Below, piece after piece: positions 27,955 through 35,754 of a stretch of 64,000 nt of DNA. The notes below the pieces were generated by a model. That model had not been told where the DNA came from, made no database searches, and was given only the letters and a program-made list of their open reading frames with translations. Within the stretch, counting starts at the first letter, position 1; every line of letters starts with the position of its first letter. The position numbers and the translations under genes are program-made. The stretch comes from Pseudolabrys sp. (GTDB lineage Bacteria > Pseudomonadota > Alphaproteobacteria > Rhizobiales > Xanthobacteraceae), in assembly GCA_029980465.1 (NCBI GenBank), contig JARYIJ010000001.1:2925501-2989500 (forward strand), written 5' to 3'.

Positions 27955-28726
27955 GCTCAATCGCGTGAGTGTTTCTTATTCGAACACTCCGGTTCTTCGA
28001 GACATTAATCTCTACGTTGAGCGAGGGGAAATCGTCACGCTCGTCGGGGCGAATGGTGCCGGGAAGTCAACGCTCGTCAAAGCGATCTCCGGTTTGGTGC
28101 GCAGCCAAACAGGAGAGATATTGGTCAATGGCGAACCAATCCAACGACTCCCTCCGTCTGCTCGTTTGAGATTGGGCATCGCGCACGTGCCGGAAGGACG
28201 CCAGATTTTCTCCGGCATGACGGTGATGGAGAACTTGAGGCTTGGAGCGCATGCTTCGCCAGCTGATGTGATTGCGGAGCGGTTCGAAGCAGTATGGCGC
28301 CTGTTCCCAGTCCTAAAGGCCCGCCAGGCGGAACTCGCTGGAAATTTCTCGGGCGGACAGCAGCAGATGCTTGCGATCGCGCGCGGTCTTATGTCCGGCC
28401 CGCGAATTCTGCTGCTTGATGAGCCGTCGCTCGGAGTTGCTCCTCTGCTGGTCAACGAGATATTCAAGCTGATCCGAACCTTGCGCGACCGCGGCATCAC
28501 GACCATTCTGGCCGAGCAAAATGCCAGACAGGCGCTCGCGATTGCGGATCGCGCTTATGTATTCGAAAATGGCAAGGTTGCTCTGTCCGGTTTATCAAAA
28601 GATCTTCTCGATAGTCCCGAAGTCGCAAGTCGTTACTTGGGAATCGGATCTGGGACGGCCGTTTCGGAAATGACGAGCGCCAAGCTCGCGGAACGTCTCA
28701 GAACGGCTTTGAGCGTCGTGGCCTAA
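27941..28726 (+). CDS. LivF-type ABC transporter ATPase
   Basis: A 261-residue second ATPase of the importer: Walker A GANGAGKST at about 36-44, signature FSGGQQQMLAIARGL at about 134-148, Walker B ILLLDEPSLGVAP at about 153-165. The ATG at 27941 overlaps the end of the LivG-like gene by 14 bases; an in-frame upstream codon at 27908 is less likely. The stop is followed one base later by the ATG of the decarboxylase remnant. Confidence 0.93.
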   Translation: MPFLELNRVSVSYSNTPVLRDINLYVERGEIVTLVGANGAGKSTLVKAISGLVRSQTGEILVNGEPIQRLPPSARLRLGIAHVPEGRQIFSGMTVMENLRLGAHASPADVIAERFEAVWRLFPVLKARQAELAGNFSGGQQQMLAIARGLMSGPRILLLDEPSLGVAPLLVNEIFKLIRTLRDRGITTILAEQNARQALAIADRAYVFENGKVALSGLSKDLLDSPEVASRYLGIGSGTAVSEMTSAKLAERLRTALSVVA

Positions 28727-28727
28727 T

Positions 28728-28976
28728 ATGCCCAGAATTCGATTGTCGTTCGCGGTTAGCGATTACGACCGCGTGAGATCTCTGGTCAATGACGTAGTGA
28801 AAATTGACGGAGCTGACGTTGTCCTCGCGCTTTTATCACCCATGGAACCAGGAGCACGCCATGACCGTCATTCGACTAGAGCCACGAAAAGATACGGCGA
28901 CCGATTTGTATTATCTCGAAATCTACAAGCCTGCCGATGCGCAGCAGCCATTCGTTACGACAGAGCCGCGCTATAA
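28728..28976 (+). pseudogene. Truncated 4,5-dihydroxyphthalate decarboxylase (N-terminal stub)
   Basis: The first 38 or so codons read RIRLSFAVSDYDRVRSLVND and continue VKIDGADVVLAL, which closely follows the N-terminus of 4,5-dihydroxyphthalate decarboxylases (Pht5-like; usual length about 330). After about 28842 the frame turns to unrelated, low-quality sequence and ends at 28976. The remaining ~290 codons are absent. It begins 1 base after the LivF-like stop, the right position for the third catabolic gene. A 3' deletion is the simplest reading. The family call rests on remembered N-terminal pattern only. Confidence 0.55.
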
Positions 28977-29049
28977 GACCGCCGCAGCAGCAGAAAACGA
29001 CATTGTTGCAATCATCGCGGCTCGCGCTGCTGTTGGTGACGCCTCTTGA
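28861..29049 (+). CDS. Small hypothetical protein (62 residues)
   Basis: Starts at an ATG with AGGAG 7 bases upstream, in a different frame from the decarboxylase remnant it overlaps. The product has an orderly composition (MTVIRLEPRKD, then DLYYLEIYKPADAQQPFVTT, then an Ala-rich helix ending in IIAARAAVG), suggesting a real small soluble protein of beta-beta-alpha layout. No family is recognised. It may have arrived with, or been exposed by, the deletion that removed the decarboxylase. Confidence 0.5.
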   Translation: MTVIRLEPRKDTATDLYYLEIYKPADAQQPFVTTEPRYKTAAAAENDIVAIIAARAAVGDAS

Positions 29050-29181
29050 CAAGATACTCGGGATTTACGCGTCGATCATTCAGCGTGGTTTTGTCGGGTC
29101 GAAGCTGCGATATCCCACAGCATCGAATCACAAAATCCGGTTTCAATACTGTCTCAAGGGCGCACCCGGAGCTTATAGACT

Positions 29182-30360
29182 CTATATTTGATATTCTAGC
29201 GGCACATTTTGGCCACTCTCAGCCGACTGAAGTATTGCCAGGCACGCTTCCAATGTGGCGAGACCCCACTCGCCTGAATGCAGTGGCGGCTTGCCGTGGA
29301 CGACTGCGTTATACAGTTCATCGACAACTTCGGCCCGCGGCACCGAAGGCGGAGCCAGCGTCTCAATTCGACGTTCCTCGTCGCCATAGATGACGACACC
29401 CTGAGGCATTGGCCTCAGGTCGGCGTGCTCGCAACTCACAACGATTAAGCCAAAATGGTTATGTGAAATGTTGGGCGAGAGCCGAAACGAATCAGTGCCC
29501 ATGGGGCCGAACGCACGCCTGTTTTTCATTTCAGCTTCTTCCGCGGGGCTGTGAGCCTTTTTCAGCGTCGCTCGCGCCCGACCATACTCGTTCGAGTCTC
29601 GAAGCTGACCAAGTTCGCCCCACCATCCATTGAATTCGTCTGTATCGAAATGCCCATAGCCACTATAGATGAGAGAGGCGAAGGTGCCATCAGCAAAAGA
29701 CATCTGCGCGCTGTATGCCCCTTCCGTCGATCGTTTCGAGTCCCAGTTCCCGGTAAAGGCACGGATTGAACAGGCCCTCGAAACTGCCAACAGCCGAACG
29801 ACGTCGACCTGATGTGCGGCTTGGCTGAAGACGACACCGCCTCCCGCCCTGGTATCGAGTTCTTCTGGACGGCGGGGGCGATATAAGAAATCGGTAAAAT
29901 TCACGGCGTTGATCATACGGACGCGACCAAATTGGCCTGTCAGGATCATCTCCCGCGTGCGCAAATAGGGGAGGTCATAGCTGTGACTGTGACCGACCAA
30001 CAGGTGGACACCGGCCGCCTGCGCCGCCGCGATCATGTCGCGACATGCCGCGACCGTGAGCGCCATCGGCTTTTCGACGAGAATGTGTTTGCCATGACTT
30101 GCCGCGAGCTTGACATGCTCGACATGGAATTGGTGTGGTGACGCGATATAGACCGCTTGCACATTGGGATCGGCGCAGAGCTGTTCCGCTGTCGAATACC
30201 CCTTCGCATTAAACTCCGTCGAAAACCGGTTCACAGCGTCCTGGCGCGGATCACTTGCGGCAACCAACTGCAGTTTAGGATGGTTGACGAACGTCGGAAG
30301 CATGAGCGTAAAGGCCCTGCCGAGGCCGATTACGCCCAGCGTCATGACTTCATTTTTCAT
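29182..30360 (-). CDS. Gfo/Idh/MocA oxidoreductase, probable phthalate 4,5-cis-dihydrodiol dehydrogenase
   Basis: A 392-residue NAD(P)-dependent enzyme with an N-terminal Rossmann fold (GVIGLGRAFTLML at about 8-20) and the family catalytic segment EKPMALTVAACRDMI at about 93-107. The phthalate 4,5-dihydrodiol dehydrogenases (Pht4) belong to this family, not to the SDRs used in most dioxygenase pathways. Presence beside a Rieske oxygenase and a phthalate-type reductase is therefore diagnostic context. It would oxidise the dihydrodiol to 4,5-dihydroxyphthalate. Start at MKNEVMTLGVIG; 5 bp after the reductase gene on the same strand. Confidence 0.8.
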   Translation of the reverse strand: MKNEVMTLGVIGLGRAFTLMLPTFVNHPKLQLVAASDPRQDAVNRFSTEFNAKGYSTAEQLCADPNVQAVYIASPHQFHVEHVKLAASHGKHILVEKPMALTVAACRDMIAAAQAAGVHLLVGHSHSYDLPYLRTREMILTGQFGRVRMINAVNFTDFLYRPRRPEELDTRAGGGVVFSQAAHQVDVVRLLAVSRACSIRAFTGNWDSKRSTEGAYSAQMSFADGTFASLIYSGYGHFDTDEFNGWWGELGQLRDSNEYGRARATLKKAHSPAEEAEMKNRRAFGPMGTDSFRLSPNISHNHFGLIVVSCEHADLRPMPQGVVIYGDEERRIETLAPPSVPRAEVVDELYNAVVHGKPPLHSGEWGLATLEACLAILQSAESGQNVPLEYQI

Positions 30361-30365
30361 CGTAC

Positions 30366-31334
30366 TTAAATGTCCAATGTCAGGGAGGGCGACTTGGCGC
30401 GCGACACACAAATCATGATTTCGCTCTTTTTTTCTTTCTCGGACAAAACGAGGTCGCGATGGTCAGGCTCGCCCGCGACAAATTTTGTGCGACACGTTCC
30501 GCATGTGCCGCTCTCGCATGAGCTGGAGAGAACGTGTCCATTACCGCGCAGCGTATCCAGGATCGACGTGCCCGCTGCGACTTCATAACGTTCGCCGGAT
30601 TTTGCGAGGATAACATCGAACGATTTGTCATCGAGGCGTTGCGCCGATGCGCCGACGAAATCTTCGAAGTGCACGGACGAATCCGACCAATGACCGGTCA
30701 TGTCGCGCACTGCATCCATCAGCCCTTTCGGACCACAGCAATAAAGGTGTGCCCCATTTTGGTTCTCCAGTACGGGCCATAAGTCATAGGCTCGATCCGG
30801 GTCGCCACCGTCGTGGTGAAGCACCACGTTGTCAGCTAATTCTGTCGCGGACAATTCATCGCGAAACGCCATCAATTCTGGATTGCGTGTAAAGTAATAA
30901 AGCTTGAAGTTCCTTTTTCCTTGCCGGAGGCAGTGGAGGATCATCGCGCGTATCGGGGTAATACCGATGCCGCCGGCGATGAAGATGTATTGCGTCGGTT
31001 CAAATCGGGACATCGCGAACTCATTTTGCGGTGTCTCGATAGTGACAGTATCGCCCTCGTGGACGTTTTTCGTCAGGCTCAGGGAGGCGCCACGACCGCC
31101 TGGCTCTTGCTTGACGGCGATAAGGTACCGGTCGCGTTCTGTACTGTCATTACACAGGGAATAGCGCCGTTTCTGCCCAGAAGGGGCCGTCACCGTGATG
31201 TGCGATCCGGGCGTGAACGGAGGAAGCTTGGAGCCGTCTGTTGCTCGCAACTCGAACATAAAGATGTCCTGGGCGACTAACGACTTGCGACTGACCACCA
31301 GACTTATGTCGCGAGTATCAGGGTTGCAGGTCAT
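30366..31334 (-). CDS. Phthalate dioxygenase reductase-type FMN/[2Fe-2S] oxidoreductase
   Basis: A 322-residue electron-transfer protein: FMN domain with RRYSLCND at about 55-62, NAD domain with IFIAGGIGITPIRAMI at about 113-128, and a C-terminal plant-type [2Fe-2S] domain with CESGTCGTCRTKF at about 272-284 and a last Cys near 310. Order and length match phthalate dioxygenase reductase. An in-frame GTG at 31373 would fall at the expected transcription start, so the ATG at 31334 is preferred. It would pass electrons from NADH to the Rieske oxygenase encoded at 22694. Confidence 0.9.
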   Translation of the reverse strand: MTCNPDTRDISLVVSRKSLVAQDIFMFELRATDGSKLPPFTPGSHITVTAPSGQKRRYSLCNDSTERDRYLIAVKQEPGGRGASLSLTKNVHEGDTVTIETPQNEFAMSRFEPTQYIFIAGGIGITPIRAMILHCLRQGKRNFKLYYFTRNPELMAFRDELSATELADNVVLHHDGGDPDRAYDLWPVLENQNGAHLYCCGPKGLMDAVRDMTGHWSDSSVHFEDFVGASAQRLDDKSFDVILAKSGERYEVAAGTSILDTLRGNGHVLSSSCESGTCGTCRTKFVAGEPDHRDLVLSEKEKKSEIMICVSRAKSPSLTLDI

Positions 31335-31382
31335 GAATTCACCGCAACTGCGGATTTGCGTATGGGAGGGCACCTCGGATAA

Positions 31383-31411
31383 TTACTTAGTATCCTAAAC
31401 AATATTTGCAA
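31383..31411 (-). promoter_or_regulatory. Promoter/operator upstream of the reductase-dehydrogenase operon
   Basis: On the minus strand a -35-like TTGCAA (31406-31411) is followed by TTTAGGATACTAAGTAA (31399-31383). This 17-mer differs from the Rieske-operon operator at only 2 positions and has nearly the same spacing from the -35 box. The element lies between the reductase gene and the divergent MarR gene, so it may serve both. Confidence 0.65.
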
Positions 31412-31611
31412 GCCAAAATCAAATAGAACTTCTGGCCGCTTTCGGCGCGTAACGACTCCGCGTCTGTGATCTATGGTTTGGCAACGTCTGCCAGTTGGCA
31501 ATGTCTGCCAAGAGAAGAGAGCCGCGCCTTTGGGAAGCGAGGGCTTATAAGTATGTTATTGTGATAAATTTAATCGTGAGTGATGTCGTTCGAAACGGAA
31601 GGTTGAATAGG

Positions 31612-32145
31612 GTGGCTGACAAGAAAAAAACTGGAGCAAGGCGGCGGGGTTTAATCAGGCGGGACAACAGCGTTGATTTGCCTATTTCCGAAAGCATTGG
31701 ATTCCAGATTCGTTCAACGCATCGTGCGCTACAGAGACTTCTTCAACTGAAGATCGAGCCGCACGGGATTACCCTGGGGATGTGGTATTTTTTGAGAGCT
31801 CTTTGGACTGAGGATGGGCTTACGCAAAGAGAGCTGTCACGCCGTGTAGGTACGATGGAGCCGACGACCTTAGGCGCAATTATCAATATGGAAGAGAAAG
31901 GCTTGGTTCGTCGAGTACGAAATGAAGAGGATCGCCGAAAGCTTCACGTGCATCTCACTGCCAAGGGAAGGGCGCTGAAAAGCATATTGATCCCCTTGGC
32001 CAAGGATGTTGTATCGACGGCTGCGCAGGGACTTTCTGCCTCCGACGTCAAGTCATTACTCGCCGCGCTTGGCGAGATTCAACGCAACCTTTACGCGGCG
32101 GCTTCTCAGCTAGATGAAATCGACGCGCACATCGTTGACAAGTAG
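31612..32145 (+). CDS. MarR-family transcriptional regulator
   Basis: A winged-helix repressor of about 177 residues. The recognition part is GLTQRELSRRVGTMEPTTLGAIINMEEKGLVRR (in pieces about 72-104), followed by the wing EEDRRKLHVHLTAKGRAL at about 108-125. MarR proteins bind short palindromes and release them on binding aromatic acids. The GTG at 31612 has GGAAGG upstream; an in-frame ATG at 31495 is possible but its leader is not protein-like. Divergent from the catabolic operon, it likely controls the two identical operators. Confidence 0.85.
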   Translation: MADKKKTGARRRGLIRRDNSVDLPISESIGFQIRSTHRALQRLLQLKIEPHGITLGMWYFLRALWTEDGLTQRELSRRVGTMEPTTLGAIINMEEKGLVRRVRNEEDRRKLHVHLTAKGRALKSILIPLAKDVVSTAAQGLSASDVKSLLAALGEIQRNLYAAASQLDEIDAHIVDK

Positions 32146-32158
32146 TCGCATGAGATAG

Positions 32159-32473
32159 CCACTCGCGTGGCGAGATTGCCGGAACGGCATAGGGCTCGGC
32201 GTGTCGGCAAACACACTCTTTGCGGGCTATCTCAGCAACTATTTCGGTATCGAAGTCGCGTTTCTAGCACTGGCAACCGTCGCGGCGCTGGCGTTCGGAT
32301 CTTCGCTCGTCGCGTGCCGAAGGTGGATTGCAGCGTTCATTTCTGATGCGGATCAGCCTGCCACTAACGAGTGGCAGGCACATCAATTCCAGGGCAGGAA
32401 CTTGTCGAACTGGCTCACCGGATGGCCGTTGGCCAGGCCCGGCCGCCATAGCGCGGCCGACAGATGCAGCTGA
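32159..32473 (+). pseudogene. C-terminal remnant of an MFS transporter
   Basis: The frame is open from 32159 and reads RNGIGLGVSANTLFAGYLSN, then YFGIEVAFLALATVAALAFG, which is the last transmembrane part of MFS carriers (the usual GIGASLSTTLAGYL-like turn). No start region or preceding membrane segments exist because the MarR gene ends just before. The tail after about 32330 is not protein-like. It marks the ragged edge of the phthalate region. Confidence 0.5.
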
Positions 32474-32539
32474 CTGCTTCTGGTCGAGCGTTGCCGCTGG
32501 TTCCCATCGTTTTTACGAGTCCCTGCGATCACCGCGTTG

Positions 32540-32553
32540 TTGATTGAGATCAA
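32540..32553. promoter_or_regulatory. FNR/FixK-type box TTGAT-N4-ATCAA
   Basis: TTGATTGAGATCAA is a perfect match to the FNR/FixK palindrome. It lies 275 bp upstream of the DUF3300 gene, in a gene-free stretch (32474-32827) that otherwise shows only AT-rich promoter-like sequence. It is the first of five perfect boxes in the next 10 kb. Confidence 0.6.
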
Positions 32554-32827
32554 TGCATTCATAAGTCCGACTGAGCAAAAAAACACAGTGATACGCAGCG
32601 CAAGGCGTAAATTAGGGAGTGCGCGGAAGGGGTAAGGTCGCTGGGCCTATGGCACCGCCGGTGACTGGGAAGGGAACTCGATGAAGCAGAATAACAACTG
32701 ACTTTATGTCGGAGTTATACTGCTTTTCGATATCGCTAAAGTGTCGTTGATCGCAATTTCGATCGGTGGATATAATATTTATGACGGCTGCTAACCAAAG
32801 CGTCGCAGCTTGCGCAGGAGGCATCCA

Positions 32828-34372
32828 ATGAGACTGTATCGGTTCCGATCGGTGTTGGTGGCGCTTTTTGTCCTTATGCCGTTCGGTGCCATGGCGCAGA
32901 CTCCTGGCGTACAAACCTCGGCGCCTGATCAGGCTGATCAGACTGTACTGAAGCCCGAGGAACTCGATGCGCTCGTCGCGCCAATAGCATTGTATCCTGA
33001 CCCTCTGCTGTCTCAGATGCTGATAGCATCGACTTACCCGCTTGAGGTGGTGCAGGCCGAACGATGGGTCGGCGAAAACAAGAAATTGAAAGGCAGCGAA
33101 CTGAAAGCCGCAGTGGATAAGCAGAAATGGGACGACAGCGTAAAGTCGCTGGTTGCCACACCAGACGTTCTCTCCATGATGAGCTCGAAGCTGGACTGGA
33201 CCCTGAAGCTCGGCGATGCGGTGCTGGCTCAACAATCAGACGTAATGGATGCAATCCAGCGTTTGCGGGCGAAAGCTCAGGCGAATAACAAGCTGTCGTC
33301 GACCAAGGAACAGACGGTTACGGTCAAGCGGGAGCAAAATAAAGAAGTCATTTATATAGAGCCGACGGAACCGGACACGATTTACGTGCCGTATTACGAA
33401 CCTGCAGTCGTTTACGGCGGGTGGCCGTATCCAGCTTATCCGCCTTATTATTTCCCGCCCCCTGTCGTAAACCCGCTGTTAGCCACCGGCATTGCATTTG
33501 GCGCCGGTTGGGTTCTCGGCAACTGGGCCTCAGGCGGGAATTACTGGGGCGGAAACATCAACTGGAACAATAACAACATCAATATCAATCGGCCGCGCGT
33601 AAATCCGTTGGGCGGCAACAACTGGCGGCACAATCCGGCGCATCGTGCAGGCGTGAGATATAATAACCCGCGCGTTGAGCAGCGGTTCGGCAACAACAAT
33701 TTGCGCAACGGAAGTCAAGGCCGGATGGACTATCGTGGCGGTGCTAATCGTCCCAGCGCTGGACAAAGGCCGACGCAACGACCCGGCGCAGGACAACGGC
33801 CGAGTGCGGGACAACGGCCGAGTACAGGACAACGACCGAGTGCGGGGCAACGACCGAGTGCCAAGCAGCGGCCGAGCGCCAAGCAGCGGCCTTCATCCGG
33901 TAAGCGGCCAAGCGCAGCACAGCGGCCGTCGGGTGCACGTGGCGGCAGCAACGCTTTCGGGAATGTTGGATCCGGCAGAGCAGCGAATATGTCAGCGGCG
34001 CGAGGCCGAGCGAGCATGGGCGGCCGCGGTGGCGGTGGCGTACGTGCTGGCGGGGGCGGGCGCGGCGGTGGCGGCGGGCGCGGGGGTGGCGGCGGACGGC
34101 GCTCGGATATCAGGCTCAAGCACGACATCGTGCTTCTCGGCCGGCTGGACAACGGCCTCGGGTTCTACCGCTTCGTCTATAACGGCGGCGAGAAGGCTTA
34201 TGTCGGCGTCATGGCGCAAGAGGTGGAAGCGGTGGCGCCTGACGCTGTCGCGCGCGGCCGGGATGGTTATCTGAGGGTCTTCTACCACAAGCTCGGCCTC
34301 AGGTTTGAGACCTACGACCAGTGGCTGGCCTCAGGCGGACAAATTCCCCTGACCGCTCGAACCTTGCACTGA
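32828..34372 (+). CDS. DUF3300 exported protein with C-terminal peptidase S74 (intramolecular chaperone) domain
   Basis: A 514-residue envelope protein. Signal peptide at about 1-24; DUF3300 core at about 40-205 (LVAPIALYPDPLLSQMLIAS, IYVPYYEPAVVYGGWPYP); Asn/Gly-rich stretch at about 235-300; six-residue QRPSAG-type repeats at about 305-370; Gly/Arg-rich linker; then SDIRLKHDIVLLGRL at 426-440 and VGVMAQEVEAVAPDAV at about 459-474, the pattern of S74 self-cleaving chaperones, whose cleavage Ser would be Ser426. Start fixed by AGGAGG six bases before the ATG. It forms a pair with the DUF2950 gene. Function is unknown. Confidence 0.85.
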   Translation: MRLYRFRSVLVALFVLMPFGAMAQTPGVQTSAPDQADQTVLKPEELDALVAPIALYPDPLLSQMLIASTYPLEVVQAERWVGENKKLKGSELKAAVDKQKWDDSVKSLVATPDVLSMMSSKLDWTLKLGDAVLAQQSDVMDAIQRLRAKAQANNKLSSTKEQTVTVKREQNKEVIYIEPTEPDTIYVPYYEPAVVYGGWPYPAYPPYYFPPPVVNPLLATGIAFGAGWVLGNWASGGNYWGGNINWNNNNININRPRVNPLGGNNWRHNPAHRAGVRYNNPRVEQRFGNNNLRNGSQGRMDYRGGANRPSAGQRPTQRPGAGQRPSAGQRPSTGQRPSAGQRPSAKQRPSAKQRPSSGKRPSAAQRPSGARGGSNAFGNVGSGRAANMSAARGRASMGGRGGGGVRAGGGGRGGGGGRGGGGGRRSDIRLKHDIVLLGRLDNGLGFYRFVYNGGEKAYVGVMAQEVEAVAPDAVARGRDGYLRVFYHKLGLRFETYDQWLASGGQIPLTARTLH

Positions 34373-34429
34373 TGCAGCTGTGGAGTCGAACCTGTACGGT
34401 GAGACAGCTCTAACGCGACCGAGGATGTT

Positions 34430-35371
34430 ATGACCAAAACGGCGCACGTTCATATGGCTGGCAAGCGAATAGCCTCGGCGGCGGTGATGCTGCTTATGTT
34501 AACGTCGGCTGCAAGCGCCCAAAAGGCCTTTAAAACCACAGCCGCCGCCGTCGAGACACTGGCTGGCGCCGTTAAAGCTGGTGATCGTAAAGCCATTCTG
34601 GCGGTGTTAGGCCGCGACGCCTCGGACATCATTTCTTCAGGCGATCCTGTAGCCGATACGGCGATGCTGCAGCGCTTTACGGCTGCTTATGACGCCAAGC
34701 ATCAAATCAATATGGACGGCGATAACAAGGCGACCGTGATCGTTGGCCAGGAGGATTATCCATTCCCGATTCCTCTCGTGCGCAAGCACGGAGAATGGCG
34801 TTTTGATACCGCTGCTGGCCGGCGGGAAATTCTGTATCGCCGCATCGGTCGGAATGAACTCGATGCGATCCAATCCTGCCTTGCCTATGTCGATGCGCAG
34901 AATGAATACGCCGATAAGGATCGCACCGGCTCCGGCAAGGGCGTTTACGCGCAGCGGATTGTCAGCAGTCCCGGCAAGAAGGATGGTCTCTACTGGCCTG
35001 ATCCTCAAGGCAATGATCCGAGCCCGCTCGGCGAATTGTTCGCCGAAGCGACCAAACAAGGTTATCGCGTCGGTGAGGGGCGCATTCCGTACCACGGTTA
35101 CTATTACAGGATACTCACCAAACAGGGCGCCGCCGCGCCTGACGGAGCATTAAATTACGTGGTCAATGGGAAGATGATCGGCGGCTTTGCGCTCGTGGCT
35201 TACCCGGCAGAGTACAGAAACTCCGGGGTGATGACGTTTATTGTCAGTTATGATGGTCAGGTCTATCAAAAGGATCTGGGACAGCATACGGCACGCATTG
35301 CCGAGCGAATGACGTCCTACAATCCTGATAAATCCTGGACAAAGACCGTGATGCCCACCGCATCGCAATGA
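34430..35371 (+). CDS. DUF2950 exported protein
   Basis: A 313-residue secreted protein with a signal peptide (about 1-30, ending in ASAQ). The DUF2950 core shows GDPVADTAMLQRFTAAYD, DYPFPIPLVRKHGEWRFDT and the YHGYYYRILTKQG segment. DUF2950 genes commonly follow DUF3300 genes, as here (57-bp gap), suggesting a joint envelope role, possibly under low oxygen given the upstream FixK box. No enzymatic motif is recognised. Confidence 0.85.
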   Translation: MTKTAHVHMAGKRIASAAVMLLMLTSAASAQKAFKTTAAAVETLAGAVKAGDRKAILAVLGRDASDIISSGDPVADTAMLQRFTAAYDAKHQINMDGDNKATVIVGQEDYPFPIPLVRKHGEWRFDTAAGRREILYRRIGRNELDAIQSCLAYVDAQNEYADKDRTGSGKGVYAQRIVSSPGKKDGLYWPDPQGNDPSPLGELFAEATKQGYRVGEGRIPYHGYYYRILTKQGAAAPDGALNYVVNGKMIGGFALVAYPAEYRNSGVMTFIVSYDGQVYQKDLGQHTARIAERMTSYNPDKSWTKTVMPTASQ

Positions 35372-35754
35372 TGCGATTGATACCGTTGTTTCGATAGAGT
35401 CCTGCTCCTGCGTATCGCTGGCGGCTGGACGCGGCGGCGGCCGTTATAGACATCGAGTGCTTGAAATTAACAGGACGTTTGCGGTGGTCGCGCTCGAACC
35501 GCTTCGCCGAAGTTACCGTACAATCTGATTGTCTAACTGGCCGCCACCGCTATCCGGAGAGCGGTCTTCCCGGCCCATGCATTGGCGTGATTGTCGAACG
35601 CTCGAGCGGATCGGAATGCGAGTGGCGCTTACATTAATAATGTCGTCTCTATCAAATTCCCGCATTGCAACGCGGTAACGTTGACCTGAGTCAAGAACGC
35701 ATTTTTTTCTTTTGTCAAAAATGTACTCGTCGCGTGTTTACTCAGGCAGTTTCG
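35372..35754. other. Intergenic region ahead of atoD
   Basis: 383 bp without a credible gene. It holds a short hairpin ATCGCA-ATGA-TGCGAT at the DUF2950 stop and the FixK-type box at 35681. The rest shows no repeat or RNA gene that I can support. Confidence 0.6.
35681..35694. promoter_or_regulatory. FNR/FixK-type box upstream of atoD
   Basis: TTGACCTGAGTCAA, a perfect TTGA-N6-TCAA palindrome, ends 60 bp before the atoD start codon. The distance suits an activator site near -40 for a transcript starting just ahead of the gene. Confidence 0.72.

Noticed and set aside
29182..30360. Alternative idea that the Gfo/Idh/MocA gene is a sugar or inositol dehydrogenase
   Set aside because: Possible on fold alone, but its operon with a phthalate-type reductase and the shared operator with a Rieske oxygenase make the dihydrodiol role more likely.
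33740..33935. Tandem repeat in the DUF3300 gene considered as a separate DNA repeat
   Set aside because: It is in frame and codes for the QRPSAG-type peptide repeats, so it is better described as part of the protein.
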